Source: Lamellibrachia columna
Taxonomy: Eukaryota > Annelida > Polychaeta > Sabellida > Siboglinidae
Direction: 5' to 3'
Assembly (NCBI GenBank): GCA_963662155.1
Contig: OY759266.1
Coordinates: forward strand, 1,440,001 to 1,504,000
DNA: 64,000 nt
The notes beneath the pieces were generated by a model. The model ran no database searches, was not told the origin of the DNA, and was given only the letters and a program-made list of their open reading frames with translations. Of this stretch, positions 46,801 through 57,897 are shown piece by piece. Both the position numbers and the translations under genes were made by a program. Position 1 is the stretch's first letter. Every line of letters starts with the position of its first letter.

Positions 46801-47120
46801 ACCAAACGAAGAGGGAAAATCCAACCTCCTGTGAGATTACCTCGTTCGTCATGCTTGATCGCTCCGGCAGTGCACACTCAGGCACAAAATTCAGTTCAGG
46901 TAGTGGCTACCCAACCATGATATTGCGGTCTCGTGATTGTCCAGCTGAACAAAGACACGCCATGCCTGGACAACTGTGATCGAGCAAAGTAACAGGACGA
47001 ACGTTAAGCCTCAAGAACCAGCCTTGCCTAAAACATCGAAACGGTCCGAAGCAGAATCCGAGTTATTGGAAATAAGTTGTTTGCAAGTCTGTGGAGGATT
47101 TCAAAGGTCAATCAAAATCA
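46770..47120. repeat. Segmental duplicate of 54900-55185
   Basis: Shared text includes 'aatccaacctcctgtgagat' and 'tacctcgttcgtcat', 'ttcaggtagt.gctacccaa' and 'agctgaacaaagac'. The small frame at 46976-47350 has no recognised domain. Confidence 0.7.
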
Positions 47121-47890
47121 ATCCACGACCGTATGCGGGAGTCAGTGATGATGAATTTATGTTTATGTATAATGATTACGAATTATGTCAACAACAGGTA
47201 TTCCATCAGTTCGATGAGCTCAGCTTTCATTCTTTCAAATACTCCGACTATGGTGCCCACGACCAGGAAAACAAGATTGATCCAGATAATAACTTCTACA
47301 ACTACACGTCTTCAAATTGTAAATATTATTCTGATCAGAAATGTAATTAAGATATATGTGCGTCACGTATCCTAGTATTGATGGTGGAAATATATCTTTT
47401 TTGTCTAATGTGGAGGCCCACAAACCAAAGTAATTCGGCTGATGCATAACGCACAGCGATACACACAACTCCATTGCTTTACAAACCATTTTAAAGTTTA
47501 TCGACTTTATTTACCGAATTTATGTTCAAAGCTCACAAAATGAAATATTGTCTAATATTCAAATTATATTTATAAAGCAAACAAATACAATTTGCACACG
47601 TAGACATATAAATGTTCCAGAACACGGGCGTCAACTAATAGAAGGGCTGTGTCATTGATTGTCTATGGGGCACAATCATGGAATACATTGAAGGTAAATA
47701 TAACCAATATTCGATCATTCAACCGTTGTAAAGCATACTTCAGATGACAGTAGGATAGATATGCCAAGTAGATATACAGATGACACGTAATGATTATCAC
47801 AGTAACGTAATGTTACGCGAAGTGACGCATGGTTTATGTTCTTTTATTTATCGATGACTCTATATGAGATTTTATGAATATGCACGATAG
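47120..47890. other. No recognisable feature
   Basis: AT-rich; the frame noted above has low-complexity Asp/Asn/Tyr content and is not called. Nothing else is seen. Confidence 0.4.
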
Positions 47891-48300
47891 GTAATCCCTC
47901 ATCTATCCACTTAGTTATTTATTCTAAAAACATAATATAGTTGTTATGCATGATCTCGCATTTAGGAATCAATGTTGAGACGGATTTAATAATGCATGCT
48001 TAATAACGACATTCACCGTGTGGTCGTTAATTAACCTTTCTAATAAATTGCAGATAACAGATGTTAAACTCGCTGGTCTGTGATTCTCTGACTTGTTTCT
48101 CGAAATATGTGTATCTAAGTATGGGGTCGCCTCTGTTTCTTGTATCTTCCGACAACTGAGATAATAGTGTTCGTCTTGGAAGTATGTTGTTATCCACAGG
48201 AGCCACATGACTTCTCCATCTGAGGCTTATTTGCATAAGACGGTGTTCCAGGCTCGGGATGTTTGCTCTTAGGAGTATTTCTTTGCTGATAATGTGATCT
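47890..48300 (-). mobile_element. CR1 and RTE LINE fragments, fused mosaic
   Basis: On the minus strand an RTE-like C-terminal piece (MQISLRWRSHVAPVDNN, near 48236) runs directly into CR1 RT text (HRPASLTSVICNLLERLIND, near 48080). The same junction occurs at 57190-57400, so both copies come from one duplicated mosaic. Confidence 0.7.
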
Positions 48301-48372
48301 GTCTATGTTATGCTCACGACTGATTTATGGTGTCTCATGTGTAAGGCAGCTTTCTATCTTACTTTCGACATA

Positions 48373-48496
<124 letters not shown>

Positions 48497-49056
48497 CCTA
48501 CCAACCAGATACCACATTGCTTGCCAATTTTCTATCCAACCAGTCAGGCGTCCAGCCCTTAAGTCAAATTGACGCATTATTCCAGCTATATACCACCCAG
48601 TCAGTTAAACATCCCGAAAAGTCGTCCCTGGGATAATATACATATGTCCACAATTATCTATCCTCGAAATTTCATTGGGAATACTGAGAGGTACGGTCGA
48701 AGCTACTTAACACTGACAAGAGACATATCGTCGCTTGCATCTTTTGTTTCTGGCATGGCATGATGTTAACAGCCACATTTTACTTCAACGTCGTGTCGTA
48801 ATAACTGGACAAGAAATAGAGTGCGCTAAAACCACCGTCCACGGATATACATGACCGTTGTGCAAAGTATAGGTCGCGTGCCTTGCAGGTGATATTTTGT
48901 GGCTTTCTCGCTATTAATATTAGTATTTTAACTTAATATATTTATGTTTACCTGCATCATATATCTACATTCGAATCAGCCCCATAGTGACTATGAGTGA
49001 CATATATACACGCGTTGCTTACACAGCTATGACTGACGATATCACTTCGTGTAACG

Positions 49057-49140
49057 TATAGTTGAAAGACACAGTGTCACGTATGATCCACCTACCACCA
49101 GCTGAAAGACACAATGTCACGTATGATCCACCTACCGCCA
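49057..49140. repeat. 40-bp tandem repeat at the exon/intron border, copy 1
   Basis: Two units of 'ctgaaagacacaatgtcacg' plus 'tatgatccacctaccgccag'. On the minus strand each unit contains TTTCAG, then CTGGCG, then GTAGGT, so the 5' splice site of the signal-peptide exon is present in tandem. Confidence 0.85.
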
Positions 49141-49201
49141 GTTGTGACTCTGCGACCAGTAACACGACAAGGACGTACACCCACTGGCCCCGGCCTGCCA
49201 T
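49136..49201 (-). CDS. Candidate signal-peptide first exon, copy 1
   Basis: It starts at ATG (49201) in the strong context ACAATGG and reads MAGRGQWVYVLVVLLVAE followed by SQLA. That is a short polar N terminus, a 9-residue hydrophobic core (VLVVLLVA) and a small residue at the end, as in a secretory signal peptide. It ends GCG|GTAGGT (donor at 49135) in phase 0. The next exon with matching phase on this strand is at 36946. A TATA-like box lies 224 bp upstream. The same 66 bp occur in four further places (50271, 54340, 57832, 63823) with the protein unchanged except one Val to Ala. The link to the CUB gene is inferred from strand, phase and function. Confidence 0.5.
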
Positions 49202-49570
49202 TGTCCAGCGCCCACTGCCCGTCGCTTGACCAAGACGATACGTGGGCCACCACGACGCTGAGAGAAACACAACGTCCTCTTTAAGGTGTCTCCAAACCAG
49301 GAAGGAAGCAGCTGTTTGTAAATGTTTCTGTATTCACTGTTGATCCTCCAGTTGGAAATTTAGCGAGACAGACGTAGACTGACTTGGTAGGCCTTTACTT
49401 TGACGTATCAAAGACAGCCCGATAACTATATACATCACGAGCCACAGTTGAAAGGTTTCATACCATGAAAAAACGTTCACGCGAGATATAATCTCTGGTA
49501 AATGCAGATACGGCCGTGAACAATGCACACCTGAGACGCTTGTTCACAGTAAATGAACATGTGGTCCAAA
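49202..49570 (-). promoter_or_regulatory. Leader and promoter module of copy 1
   Basis: Conserved with 57898-58260. A TATA-like TATATAGT lies at 49432-49425, 224 bp before the ATG. I saw no ATG between the expected transcription start (about 30 nt after the box) and the start codon in the best copy (57.9 kb). Confidence 0.45.
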
Positions 49571-50190
49571 GTAACTAGCATATCTACATTCACTGCTCAC
49601 TCCTGCAAGACAACCCAGACAACTTCGATCATCTAATTCTAATCTACTTTTTGTATCCAGTGTTAAGACAAATCAATCAATCAATGTGACTTTATTTGGT
49701 TACTCATTTACAATGTTTTTACAAGTATGGTCATAATTAATTTCATTAGGTAACTTTTGATATTCTCTAGAAACCTCAAGGGGCTTATTACAAGAACTTA
49801 TATTAATGCTTTTGTTTATTCTCTATCCCTTGGAATTTCCTTGGGAATACTGAAAGGTCGAAGTTACTGAACACTGGTAATCGTTTTTGTTTCTGACAAA
49901 AATACTCCTGATGTCAATAACGAAAACCTTTTACTTCAACGTCATGATAACTTAAAAAGGACAATAACTAGCGGCCATATACATGAATGCTGTGTAATGT
50001 ATCAGGCGTGTGCCTTGCAGTTGATACTTTGAGGCTTTCTCGCTAGTATTATACAAAATATTTTAGCTTCATATATATTTACGTTTACCTACATCATATA
50101 TCTACCCCCCTGTTATCCCCATAGTGACTGTGACTGACATATATACACTGCACGCGTTGTGTACACAGCCTTGAGTGATGGTATCACTTA
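49571..50190. repeat. Duplicated non-coding mosaic
   Basis: Contains a piece of L2-like C-terminal text ('ctcctgcaagacaacccaga') and sequence shared with 58290-58490 ('gtgactttatttggttactc'). No gene. Confidence 0.6.
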
Positions 50191-50270
50191 GTGTAGCTGA
50201 AAGACACAATGTCACGTATGATACACCTACAGCCAGCTGAAAGACACAATGTCACGTATGATCCACCTAC

Positions 50271-50336
50271 CGCCAGCTGCGACTCGGCCGCCAGTAACAC
50301 GACAAGGACGTACACCCACTGGCCCCGGCCTGCCAT
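50271..50336 (-). CDS. Candidate signal-peptide first exon, copy 2
   Basis: Same 22 codons as the other copies with one change, Val16 to Ala (LLAAESQLA). ATG at 50336 (ACGATGG), donor GCG|GTAGGT at 50271/50270, phase 0. The leader is kept to about 50500, then switches into the ~32-bp minisatellite, so the TATA region is missing. If real, this copy has lost its own promoter or uses another. It lies 1.1 kb upstream of copy 1. Confidence 0.4.
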
Positions 50337-50499
50337 CGTCAGCGCCCGCTACCAGTCGCTTGCCAGGACGATACGCGGGTCAACCCGACGCTCAGAGAAG
50401 CACAACGTCCCCTCAGAAATGTATCCAAACCAGGAAGGAAGCACCTGTTTGTAAATGTTTCTGTGTTCACAGTCGACCGTCCAGTTGGAATGTAGTGAG

Positions 50500-50690
50500 A
50501 GAGACCAACCAGTGAGGAAGCCTACAAACCACGTAACCAACCACCGAGGCAGCCAACAAATCACTTTGCGAACTTTGGAGACAACTAACAATCAACGTAG
50601 CGAAGCGAAGAGGCAGACAACAAGCCGTTTAACCAACGTTTATCTTGTCTTACCAACCAGACACCACACTGCCAGCCAGCCAGACGTCCA
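50500..50690. repeat. Degenerate ~32-bp minisatellite, array 3
   Basis: Units such as 'accaaccagtgaggaagcc' and 'aaccaccgaggcagccaaca'. It replaces the promoter of signal-peptide copy 2. The next 50690-50930 resembles 60720-60960. Confidence 0.65.
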
Positions 50691-50934
50691 ACACACCATC
50701 TCAAAATATATTGACGTACTATGAATACCTTACAAATAACCTTACTCCATTCCTGGAGAAATCTCACAGATATGAACTCTGGCAAGAGACCAGCTTTTGT
50801 TTTGTGGTTCTGGCAAAGATGTTTAATGCTCATGGAATTATTACCACATTTTATCTCACCGACGTGATAACTAGATATTTAACATCATATTAAATCTTCT
50901 CTTTAAATGTGTAGTTATTACCCACAGACTCAGT

Positions 50935-51210
50935 CCCCACGACGATAAGAGAAGCACAGCGTCCTCTTTGAGGTGTCTACAAACAAGTAAGGACGCAGCT
51001 GTTTGTAAATGGTTCTGTATTCACAGTCGACCCACAAGTTGGAATGTAGCGTTACAGACGTAGTGTGACGTGGCAAATATTTTTAGCGTTGACATATATA
51101 GCAGCTCGATAACTATCTACGCCACGAGTGACATTTGCAAAAGCTTTTGACCCGGTAAACATTTTTATACCAGGAAGAAACGTAACACCAGATATACTGG
51201 AGACCGATTA
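50935..51210 (-). promoter_or_regulatory. Orphan leader/promoter module without exon
   Basis: Matches 57955-58160 ('gagaagcacagcgtcctctt', 'ctgtttgtaaatg', 'ccaggaagaaacgtaacacc'), but the signal-peptide exon is absent on its 3' side. The TATA-like element is changed (actatcta on the plus strand). Confidence 0.5.
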
Positions 51211-51399
51211 ATTACTAATGTGTCACTGAAAACGTTTATTCAGAGTACGACGCCACATGTCTACAAATAAACACAAAATTAAACAAGTCATGTGATATTT
51301 TGATTCAGCTAAGATATATGACTACTAACGACACATACACATATTGATTACTATTTTTCATTATATTAACATAATGGGAAGCGTCAAACCGCCATACTA

Positions 51400-51550
51400 G
51401 CAGCAGCCAGCCGGTGATAGAGACCAAGTCAAACAACCAGGCTAGCAGGCAGCTCGGCCACACATACCAGTCAGACCACAAGATAGCAGACAAGTCGGTG
51501 ACAGAAACCAAGTCAAACAACCAGGCTAGCAGGCAGGTCGGTAACACAAG
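51400..51550. repeat. 85-bp direct duplication
   Basis: 'agaccaagtcaaacaaccag' and 'gctagcaggcag' occur at 51418 and 51503. A diverged third copy is near 41140. Confidence 0.75.
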
Positions 51551-51608
51551 CTGAAAATCGCCGATGCGAGTGAACTTATCCATAGCGGAAAAACCGTGTG
51601 CATTCAAG

Positions 51609-53657
51609 ATGGCAGAGGCTAGTTTTCAATTACCGCCAACACTCGATTCGAATGATGACAACATCAATGAAACATTTAAGAAGTGGAAACGTCACTTGAT
51701 AGTTGGAACAAAATGAAGATGGCACAGATATGTCAGTAGAAGACAGAAATGATCCTGCGAACGCGTTGAAGACAATAGAGGAGTATTGCAACCCAAGACA
51801 GTCAGAAGTGTTTCAGACACACATATTTTTGGAATGTGCAATGACAAAAACCCTTTGACATTTTCTTAACTGAGTTATGTAATCGTGCAGATGCTTGTAG
51901 CTTCGAAGAAAAGGACAGAATAATTAGAGACAAAATCGTATTCACTGCAAAAGGTAAAATTAAGGAATTATTATTACGTGACAGAAAGATGAACCTGAAA
52001 AAATCATTTGACATTTGCCGTGCATATGACCAAAATACACAGCATGTCAAAGAGATGAATTTCAGTGGCAGAGCAAGTCATAACATTGACAAAGTGAGTA
52101 TTACATGCTCATCACACGCGCAGGCAGCAAAACAATCACGTGCATCGTTTACAAACCAGACAACATACTCGTACAAAGCAAGAACATACAGAGACAGTGA
52201 CTGACTATAATTTATGTGGGGACAATCACAAAAAAACGAAAATCGAAATGTCTTGCATGAGGCAAACTTGTGATGGTTGCCATGGACGTAACCATTTCAA
52301 AGTGAAGTGTAGAAAGACAGAAGTACATGCAATGGGCACTAATGAGAATCTGGATGATTCGGATGCAAAATGGTTTCCGTCAGTTAACATAAAGAGCCCT
52401 CGAAAACGTGCTACTGCACTCATTAAGGTCAATGAGAGTGACGTCATGTTCCAACTTGACAACGCCTGATATGTTAACACCATTCGCCAAAACTTTGTGA
52501 AAAAGAACCAGGTCCGACCAACCTCGTAAAGAACCAGGTCCGACCAACCTCGTAAAGAACCAGGTCCGACCACCTCGTAAAGAACCATGTCCGACCCACC
52601 TCGTAAAGAACCAGGTCCGACCCACCTCGTAAAGAACCAGGTCCGACCCACCTCGTAAAGAATAAGGTCCGACCCACCTCGTAAAGAACCAGGTCCGACC
52701 CACCTCGTAAATAACTAGGTACGACCCACCTCGTAAAGAACCAGGTACGACCCACCTCGTAAAGAACCAGGTCCGACCCACCTCGTAAAGAACTAGGTCC
52801 GACCTATCTTGTAAAGAACCAGGTCCGACCCACCTCGTAAAGAACCAGGTCCGACCTATCTCGTAAAGAACCAGGTCCGACCCACCTCGTAAAGAACCAG
52901 GTACTACCCACCTCGTAAAGAACCAGGTCCGACACACCTCGTATAGAACCAGGTCCGAACCACCTCGTAAAGAACCAGATCAGACCCACCTCGTAAAGAA
53001 CCAGGTCCGAACCATCTCGTAAAGAACCAGGTCCGACCCACCTCGTAAATAACTAGGTACGACCCACCTCGTAAAGAACCAGGTCCGACACACATCGGAA
53101 AGAACCAGGTCTGACCCACCTCGTAAAGAACCAGGTACGACCCACCTCGTAAAGAACCAGGTCCGACACACCTCGTAAGGAACCAGGACCGACCCACCTC
53201 GTAAAGAACCAGGTCCGATACACCTCGTAAAGAACCAGTTCCGACCCACCTCGTAAAGAACCAGGTCCGACCCACCTCGTAAAGAACCAGGTACGACCCA
53301 CCTAGTAAAGAACCAGGTCCGACCCACCTCGTAAAGAACCAGGTCCGACCCACATCGTAAAGAACCAGATCAGACCCACCTCGTAAAGAACCAGGTCCGA
53401 CCTACATCGTAAAGAACCAGGTCAGGCCCACCTCGAAAAGAACCAGGTCAGACCCACCTCGTAAAGAACCAGGTCAGACCCACCTCGCAAAAACTGATCA
53501 TGTGGAACAAGTCACATCTGAAACCACTTGGTGAAACTACACTAACAGTTATCTACCCCAGAAATGATGAGAAGAATGATGTTGTATTTACGGTTGTGAA
53601 CAATGAACTTTCATATTTGTTAGGACTGAAAACCACACAAGAGATGGGACTGTAAAT
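51609..53657 (+). mobile_element. Gypsy-like gag/protease relic, copy 1, split by minisatellite
   Basis: A decayed Ty3-type element of a different lineage from the one at 13 kb. Gag starts at ATG 51609 (MAEASFQLPPTLDSND), then EEYCNPRQSEVFQTH and RIIRDKIVFTAKGK, KSFDICRAYDQNTQ, a zinc box piece (CHGRNHFKVKCRK) and the protease start DVMFQLDNA, where the catalytic D-T-G is lost. After 'VKKNQVRP' the sequence expands into the 26-bp minisatellite (52498-53492). Coding text then resumes: WNKSHLKPLGETTLTVI, VVNNELSYLLGLKTTQEMGL. Many frame breaks. No RT follows; CR1 text starts at about 53660. Confidence 0.82.
52498..53492. repeat. 26-bp minisatellite, about 38 copies
   Basis: The unit is aagaaccaggtccgacccac plus ctcgta. 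Its sequence equals the element's own protease coding text (KNQVRPTS), so the array grew inside the relic. Point variants are common. Long minus-strand frames (RTWFFTRWVGPGSLRG...) are translations of this repeat. Confidence 0.97.
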
Positions 53658-53830
53658 GATGATAACGTATCTATGTCGTTCTTACTATATGGTTCCCAAG
53701 CTTGTATACAGTATTCGAAATATAAATGTCTTTACACAAAGGTTAATTACCGTTTTTATAATGCTATCCTCGACACTTTGGGCTTTTAATTTAAGTAATT
53801 TCCTTTGATATGTTCCACCCAACCATAGTC
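53657..53830 (-). mobile_element. CR1-like fragment
   Basis: On the minus strand 'EYCIQAWEPYSKNDIDT'-like text (near 53700) and a FDKVP-like piece (near 53810). The same junction with the gypsy relic is seen at 63060-63240. Confidence 0.6.
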
Positions 53831-54265
53831 TCAGTCAGCTTGACATATCGTACCAGCTATGCATCACCCAGCCAGTTAGACGTCCATCTTACCATGTCGA
53901 AAATTCAACGTAGTGCTTGTTATACTGTACATATGTCTTCAATTCTTTATCCCTTAGAACGTCCTTGGGAATACTGAGAGGTCGAAGTTACCGAACTCTG
54001 GCAAAATATACTTCTGATGCTAACGACCACATTTTACTTCAACGTCGTGATTCTCTGGAGAAGGACTATAACTAGCGGCCATATACAAGACCGCTGTGCA
54101 GTGTATCGGTCGCGTTTCTTTCAGTTGCTATTGCTTGGCTTTCTCGCTATTATTGCCTAGGTGTTTTAGATTCATACATTTACATTTATCTGTAATATAT
54201 ATCTACATTTGAATCAGCCTGTGTACACAGCTATGACTGACGCTATCAGTTCGTGCAACGTATAG
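53830..54265. repeat. Duplicated non-coding module, matches 63240-63710
   Basis: Shared text includes 'cgtaccagctatgca', 'gtccttgggaatactgagag', 'ggtcgaagttaccgaactct' and 'cagctatgactgacgctatc'. It leads into the signal-peptide exon in both places. Confidence 0.75.
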
Positions 54266-54339
54266 TTGAAAGACACGATGTCACGTATGATCCACCTACC
54301 GCCAGCTGAAAGACACAATGTCACGTATGATCCACCTAC

Positions 54340-54405
54340 CGCCAGCTGTGACTCTGCGACCAGTAACACGACGAGGACGTACACCCACTGGCCCCGGCCT
54401 GCCAT
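54340..54405 (-). CDS. Candidate signal-peptide first exon, copy 3
   Basis: Protein identical to copy 1; ATG at 54405 (ACGATGG), donor GCG|GTAGGT at 54340/54339, phase 0. Two 40-bp units follow on the intron side. Upstream, the leader is kept only to about 54450 and then jumps to L2-like text that in other copies lies about 350 bp further out ('ctcctgcaagacagcccaga'). The TATA region has therefore been deleted. This copy probably has no promoter of its own. Confidence 0.4.
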
Positions 54406-54639
54406 CGTCCAGCGCCCACTGCCCGTCGCTTGCCAAAGACAATACACGGGCCACTCCTGCAAGACAGCCCAGACAACTTCGATTGTCTAATTCTAATCTA
54501 CTTTTTGTACCCAGTGTTAAGATCCCTGGGAACTACAATGGGAATACTGAAAGGTTGAAGTTACTGAAAAATGTTCAGACCACTTCACGAATCTGTCTAG
54601 ATAGTTTTGTAAATGTTTATTTGCATCATGTGATTTAAA

Positions 54640-54830
54640 AAAAAGTGATTTCCAGTTTGAAAATTCCCCATCTACTACAACACTTTGTCTTCTGTCAGTC
54701 AGCCAAATTTCTATCCAGTTGATTATGCCATCCCCGTTTCCATGGGCTTTTAATTAAAGTAGTAATCTTTGATGTGACACTTCATCTAATCTAAGTATAT
54801 ACTATTTAATGTAGCGTCAAGTGATCTAAC
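54640..54830 (-). mobile_element. CR1-like fragment
   Basis: Diverged copy of CR1 RT text also present at 46580-46720 ('cccatctactacaacac', 'cttctgtcag'). Confidence 0.6.
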
Positions 54831-54899
54831 GACTATCAGAACATTCTAGTTAATACATATGCGATAAACGAGATGAACATCTACAACTAAGAAGAGTGG

Positions 54900-55185
54900 G
54901 CTACCACCAGAATGTAAAACATATACATTCACTCGTATGTGACATCCCTTAATGGACTTATGTTGTTGCTGATTTTCTGTGAATATCGCTCAACTCGACG
55001 AAAAGAAGAGGGGAAATCCAACCTCCTGTGAGATTACCTCGTTCGTCATATTTGATCGCCCCGGCAATGCAAGCTAAAGCACAAACGTCAGTTCAGGTAG
55101 TAGCTACCCAACCATGACACTGTGCTCTCTTGATTGCCGAGCTGAACAAAGACGCGCCATGCCTCATCGATTCTGATCGCACGCC
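54900..55185. repeat. Segmental duplicate of 46770-47120
   Basis: See the partner: 'aatccaacctcctgtgagat' and adjoining sequence are shared, with a ~45-bp insertion near 54960 here. Confidence 0.7.
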
Positions 55186-55459
55186 ACACACATAAAGATT
55201 CTTCTGTTGCCAAGGTGTTGGCAACTACTATTTCAGTTGGCAATTCAAAATTAGTCTCTATGTGTATGTTCTCCACCGCCACTAACAACACTTTTTGTGG
55301 ATATCTGGCATCTGAAAAATCGGCCGGGTAGTTGGGTAGTTGCCAAATATTTGTCTGCAGACAAACTGTTGGCGACTACAAGTCGGTATGTGCACAGGGG
55401 GCTTAATTACATGACGAAAATTAAGCTTCAAGAACAATCTAAACCAACCGACACGAGAA

Positions 55460-55810
55460 TCGCTTAACTGCTAGCCATTTTCAAATCCAAAGACGAACAC
55501 ATCTCGAAGTTTGCAGAGAAGGTGAACGATCTTGAGCAGAATTCTAAAAAGAAGAACATTATCATCACCGGGCTGAATTTAGACAGCCGCAACCGTCGCA
55601 TCTAAGCCGAAGCCAGGCACGCGCAGCTACGCACCGACCACAGCTGAACAACCCCAGACCACCACTGAGAGTGCCACCGTGCGGGCAAACTTTTTCAACT
55701 TTGCCAGACAAAAACTACACGTCAGGTTGGAGCCTTACGACATCTCGGCGATCCACGACCTGCCACAACGGCGTGATGTCAAACATTCTCTAGATTGTTC
55801 TATTATATCG
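55460..55810 (+). mobile_element. LINE ORF1-like fragment
   Basis: DEHISKFAEKVNDLEQNSKK, KNIIITGLN, then after a frame break FFNFARQKLHVRLEPYDISA and IHDLPQRRD. This resembles the coiled-coil plus RNA-binding region of non-LTR ORF1 proteins. It is inactive. Confidence 0.6.
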
Positions 55811-56019
55811 AATAAGTCTACAGCTGTCAATGGTGTGTTCGAATGTGTTACCATTGACTTCAGGTTAGCTACATGTGGTCTATGGATCTGAATCTGGATA
55901 ATTACTCAACACAGTCCTGCTCGGATATTTCGCTGACGGTTTATTTAAGTAATTAAGAGTGTCCTTCTCTGGAGTTAGTGAGTTCATCACATATATTTTC
56001 CATTTCCCTGCATGGGATA

Positions 56020-56190
56020 TTTTACTTCCCCTGATACAGACACTAGATAGAAGGGACCAACGGCTTTTACTGTGTCTTCCGATAGACACAGTGGGCTAAA
56101 CGAAATAGCCCAAGCCTCGAAGCGACGGAATCGAACCATCGTCCTCTCGATCGACAGGCAGGTGCTTTAACCATTAGACCACCGCTCCCC
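56020..56190 (-). mobile_element. tRNA-derived SINE
   Basis: The minus strand begins GGGAGCGGTGGTCTAATGGT (A box TGGTCTAATGG at 56181-56171), has a perfect B box GGTTCGATTCC at 56137-56127 and a tRNA-Asp-like anticodon region. The body contains 'AGACACAGTAAAAGCCGTTG' and 'GTCCCTTCTATCTAGTG', shared with the SINE at 4380-4575. Confidence 0.85.
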
Positions 56191-56589
56191 ACTTGGTAAT
56201 TGCGTGCGTATATAGAACACCTGGGTCAGATTTAACACTATTTTGCGACAAAATTGATCGCCTATTTAACCAAGTTAAGATTAAAAAAGTATATTTGCTT
56301 GTGTCTATTTCGATATAGATTTATTGAAGCATGACACGCATCAGGGTACCAAAACATTAACAGTGATATCACAAGTGGTTTACTTATTACCGAGTAGTAG
56401 CCCTGCACGTTACATCCGCAGACAAGTGCGACACGGTGTTTAGTCGCACGGGTATTAACGAGATTCTCATTCTTTTATGAATGGTTTCACCATTGCATAT
56501 CAGACATTGTCCGCTTCGCTAAGTTTATAATTGCAACAAGCATTGGACCAGAGTTAACTAAAAATATTGAAACTACATCGATATTATCA

Positions 56590-56915
56590 GTTCTCGCCGA
56601 CGTGGGTAAATGCAATGAACGTTCTATGTTTTGACACCAACTGATAAAGAAAAGGTTATACGCACCGTTAATAGTTATGTAGATAAATCATAGGCCGAAT
56701 GTCAAGGCATTACGATGAGCCTCGTTAAAAATGTAATTGAATGTATTTTCGAACCAATAACTCATATGTAATGCGTTTTGTCCAGATAAGATGAAAACAG
56801 CTAAAGTAATACCTTTATTTAAATATGGTGAACTACGTGTATTTACCAATTACTGGCCAATTTCACCTCTCCCACAGTTCTCTAAAATACTAATATTTTA
56901 ATAGCCAGTTGTTGG
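56590..56915 (+). mobile_element. L2-like LINE RT fragment
   Basis: LTPTDKEKVIRTVNSYVDKS, CQGITMSLVKNVIECIFEPI, PDKMKTAKVIPLFK, NYWPISPLPQFSKIL: the segment just before and including RT motif 0/1. One in-frame stop. Confidence 0.78.
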
Positions 56916-56929
56916 AGAGTTATGTCAAG

Positions 56930-57545
56930 TAGAAATACTGATGACACGTAATGATTATCACAGTAACGTATTCTTACTGGTCATCCCTCAGCTATTCACT
57001 TAGTAATTTCATCTAGGACAACATAGTATATTTGCCAAGCTTGATCTCGATTTAAAAAATCCATATTGAGACGGATTTAATAATGTCTGCCTTATAACGA
57101 AGTCCACCATATGATCTTTAATTAACCTTTCTAATAATTTACACATGACTGATGTTAAACTCGCTGGTCTGTAATTATCTGACATATTTCTCACCCTTTT
57201 TAAATAATGGTATGATGTATGCTTCCTTCCATCTAAAAAGGAACCTCTCTCGCTGTCAGTCGCGGTTGCGACTACGACTGCTTGCGTGGTTCATAATGTA
57301 GCAGTCCTCTCCAGGTCAGTCTATCTTGGGCAAGCTTTGATGCTTTACTGTTTTCACCCTTCGCTCTAGTACATGTTTCTAAGTATGGGGCAGCCTCTGT
57401 TTCTTTTACCTTCCGACAATTGAAAGAATAGAGTTTGTTTTGGAAGTCGGGAGCCACATGACCTGTCCATCTTAGGTTTATTTGCATAAGAAGCTGTTCC
57501 ATGCTCAGGATGTGTGCTCTTTTTGAATATTTCTTTGTTGGTAAT
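56930..57545 (-). mobile_element. CR1 and RTE LINE fragments, fused mosaic (second copy)
   Basis: CR1: NYRPASLTSVMCKLLERLIK, QTLLNPSQYGFFKSRSS near 57180-57030. RTE-like: MQINLRWTGHVAPDFQNKLY near 57490, AQDRLTWRGLLHYEPRK near 57300. It parallels 47890-48300. Confidence 0.75.
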
Positions 57546-57770
57546 GTGATCTATCTATGTCGTGCCTACGATGGATCTAAGGGATATACTTTGCGGCTTT
57601 CTCGCTATTATTATTTAACTATTTTACCTTCATATATTTCCGTTTACCTGCATCATATATTTACATTCGAATCAGCCCCGTAGTGACTATGACTGACATA
57701 TATACACGCGTTCTGTACACAACTATGACTGACTATATCACTTCGTGTAATGTATAGCTGAACGACACAA
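57546..57770. repeat. Duplicated intron-side module of the signal-peptide exon
   Basis: Shared with 48890-49070, 50030-50190, 54120-54270 and 63590-63720 ('ggctttctcgctattatta', 'cagccccgtagtgactatga'). Confidence 0.7.
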
Positions 57771-57831
57771 TGTCACGTATGATCCACCTACCGCCAGCTG
57801 AAAGACACAATGTCACGTATGATCCACCTAC

Positions 57832-57897
57832 CGCCAGCTGCGACTCTGCGACCAGTAACACGACGAGGACGTACACCCACTGGCCCCGGCCTGCCAT
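57832..57897 (-). CDS. Candidate signal-peptide first exon, copy 4
   Basis: Best-supported copy. ATG at 57897 in ACGATGG (A at -3, G at +4), protein identical to copies 1, 3 and 5, donor GCG|GTAGGT at 57832/57831 in phase 0. Two tandem 40-bp units on the intron side repeat the donor. The leader of about 190 nt contains no upstream ATG, and TATATAGT lies at 58127-58120. Predicted product so far: signal peptide of the secreted CUB protein encoded downstream on the same strand, after splicing over about 21 kb to 36946. Alternatively it starts another gene or is part of a repeat family with a chance ORF. Confidence 0.5.

Noticed and set aside
46976..47350. 124-codon plus-strand frame rich in Asp, Asn, Tyr
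   Set aside because: No ATG at its start, lies partly in a segmental duplicate whose partner does not keep the frame.
49019..49270. Longer version of the signal-peptide ORF starting MFLSASWWPTYRLGQ
   Set aside because: The upstream extension is not conserved as protein among copies. The short ATG has the better context and gives a normal signal peptide.
52226..53353. Minus-strand frames with RTWFFTRWVGPGSLRG repeats (also 61877-62959)
   Set aside because: Translations of the 26-bp minisatellite, which cycles through all frames every 78 bp and derives from the opposite-strand protease text.
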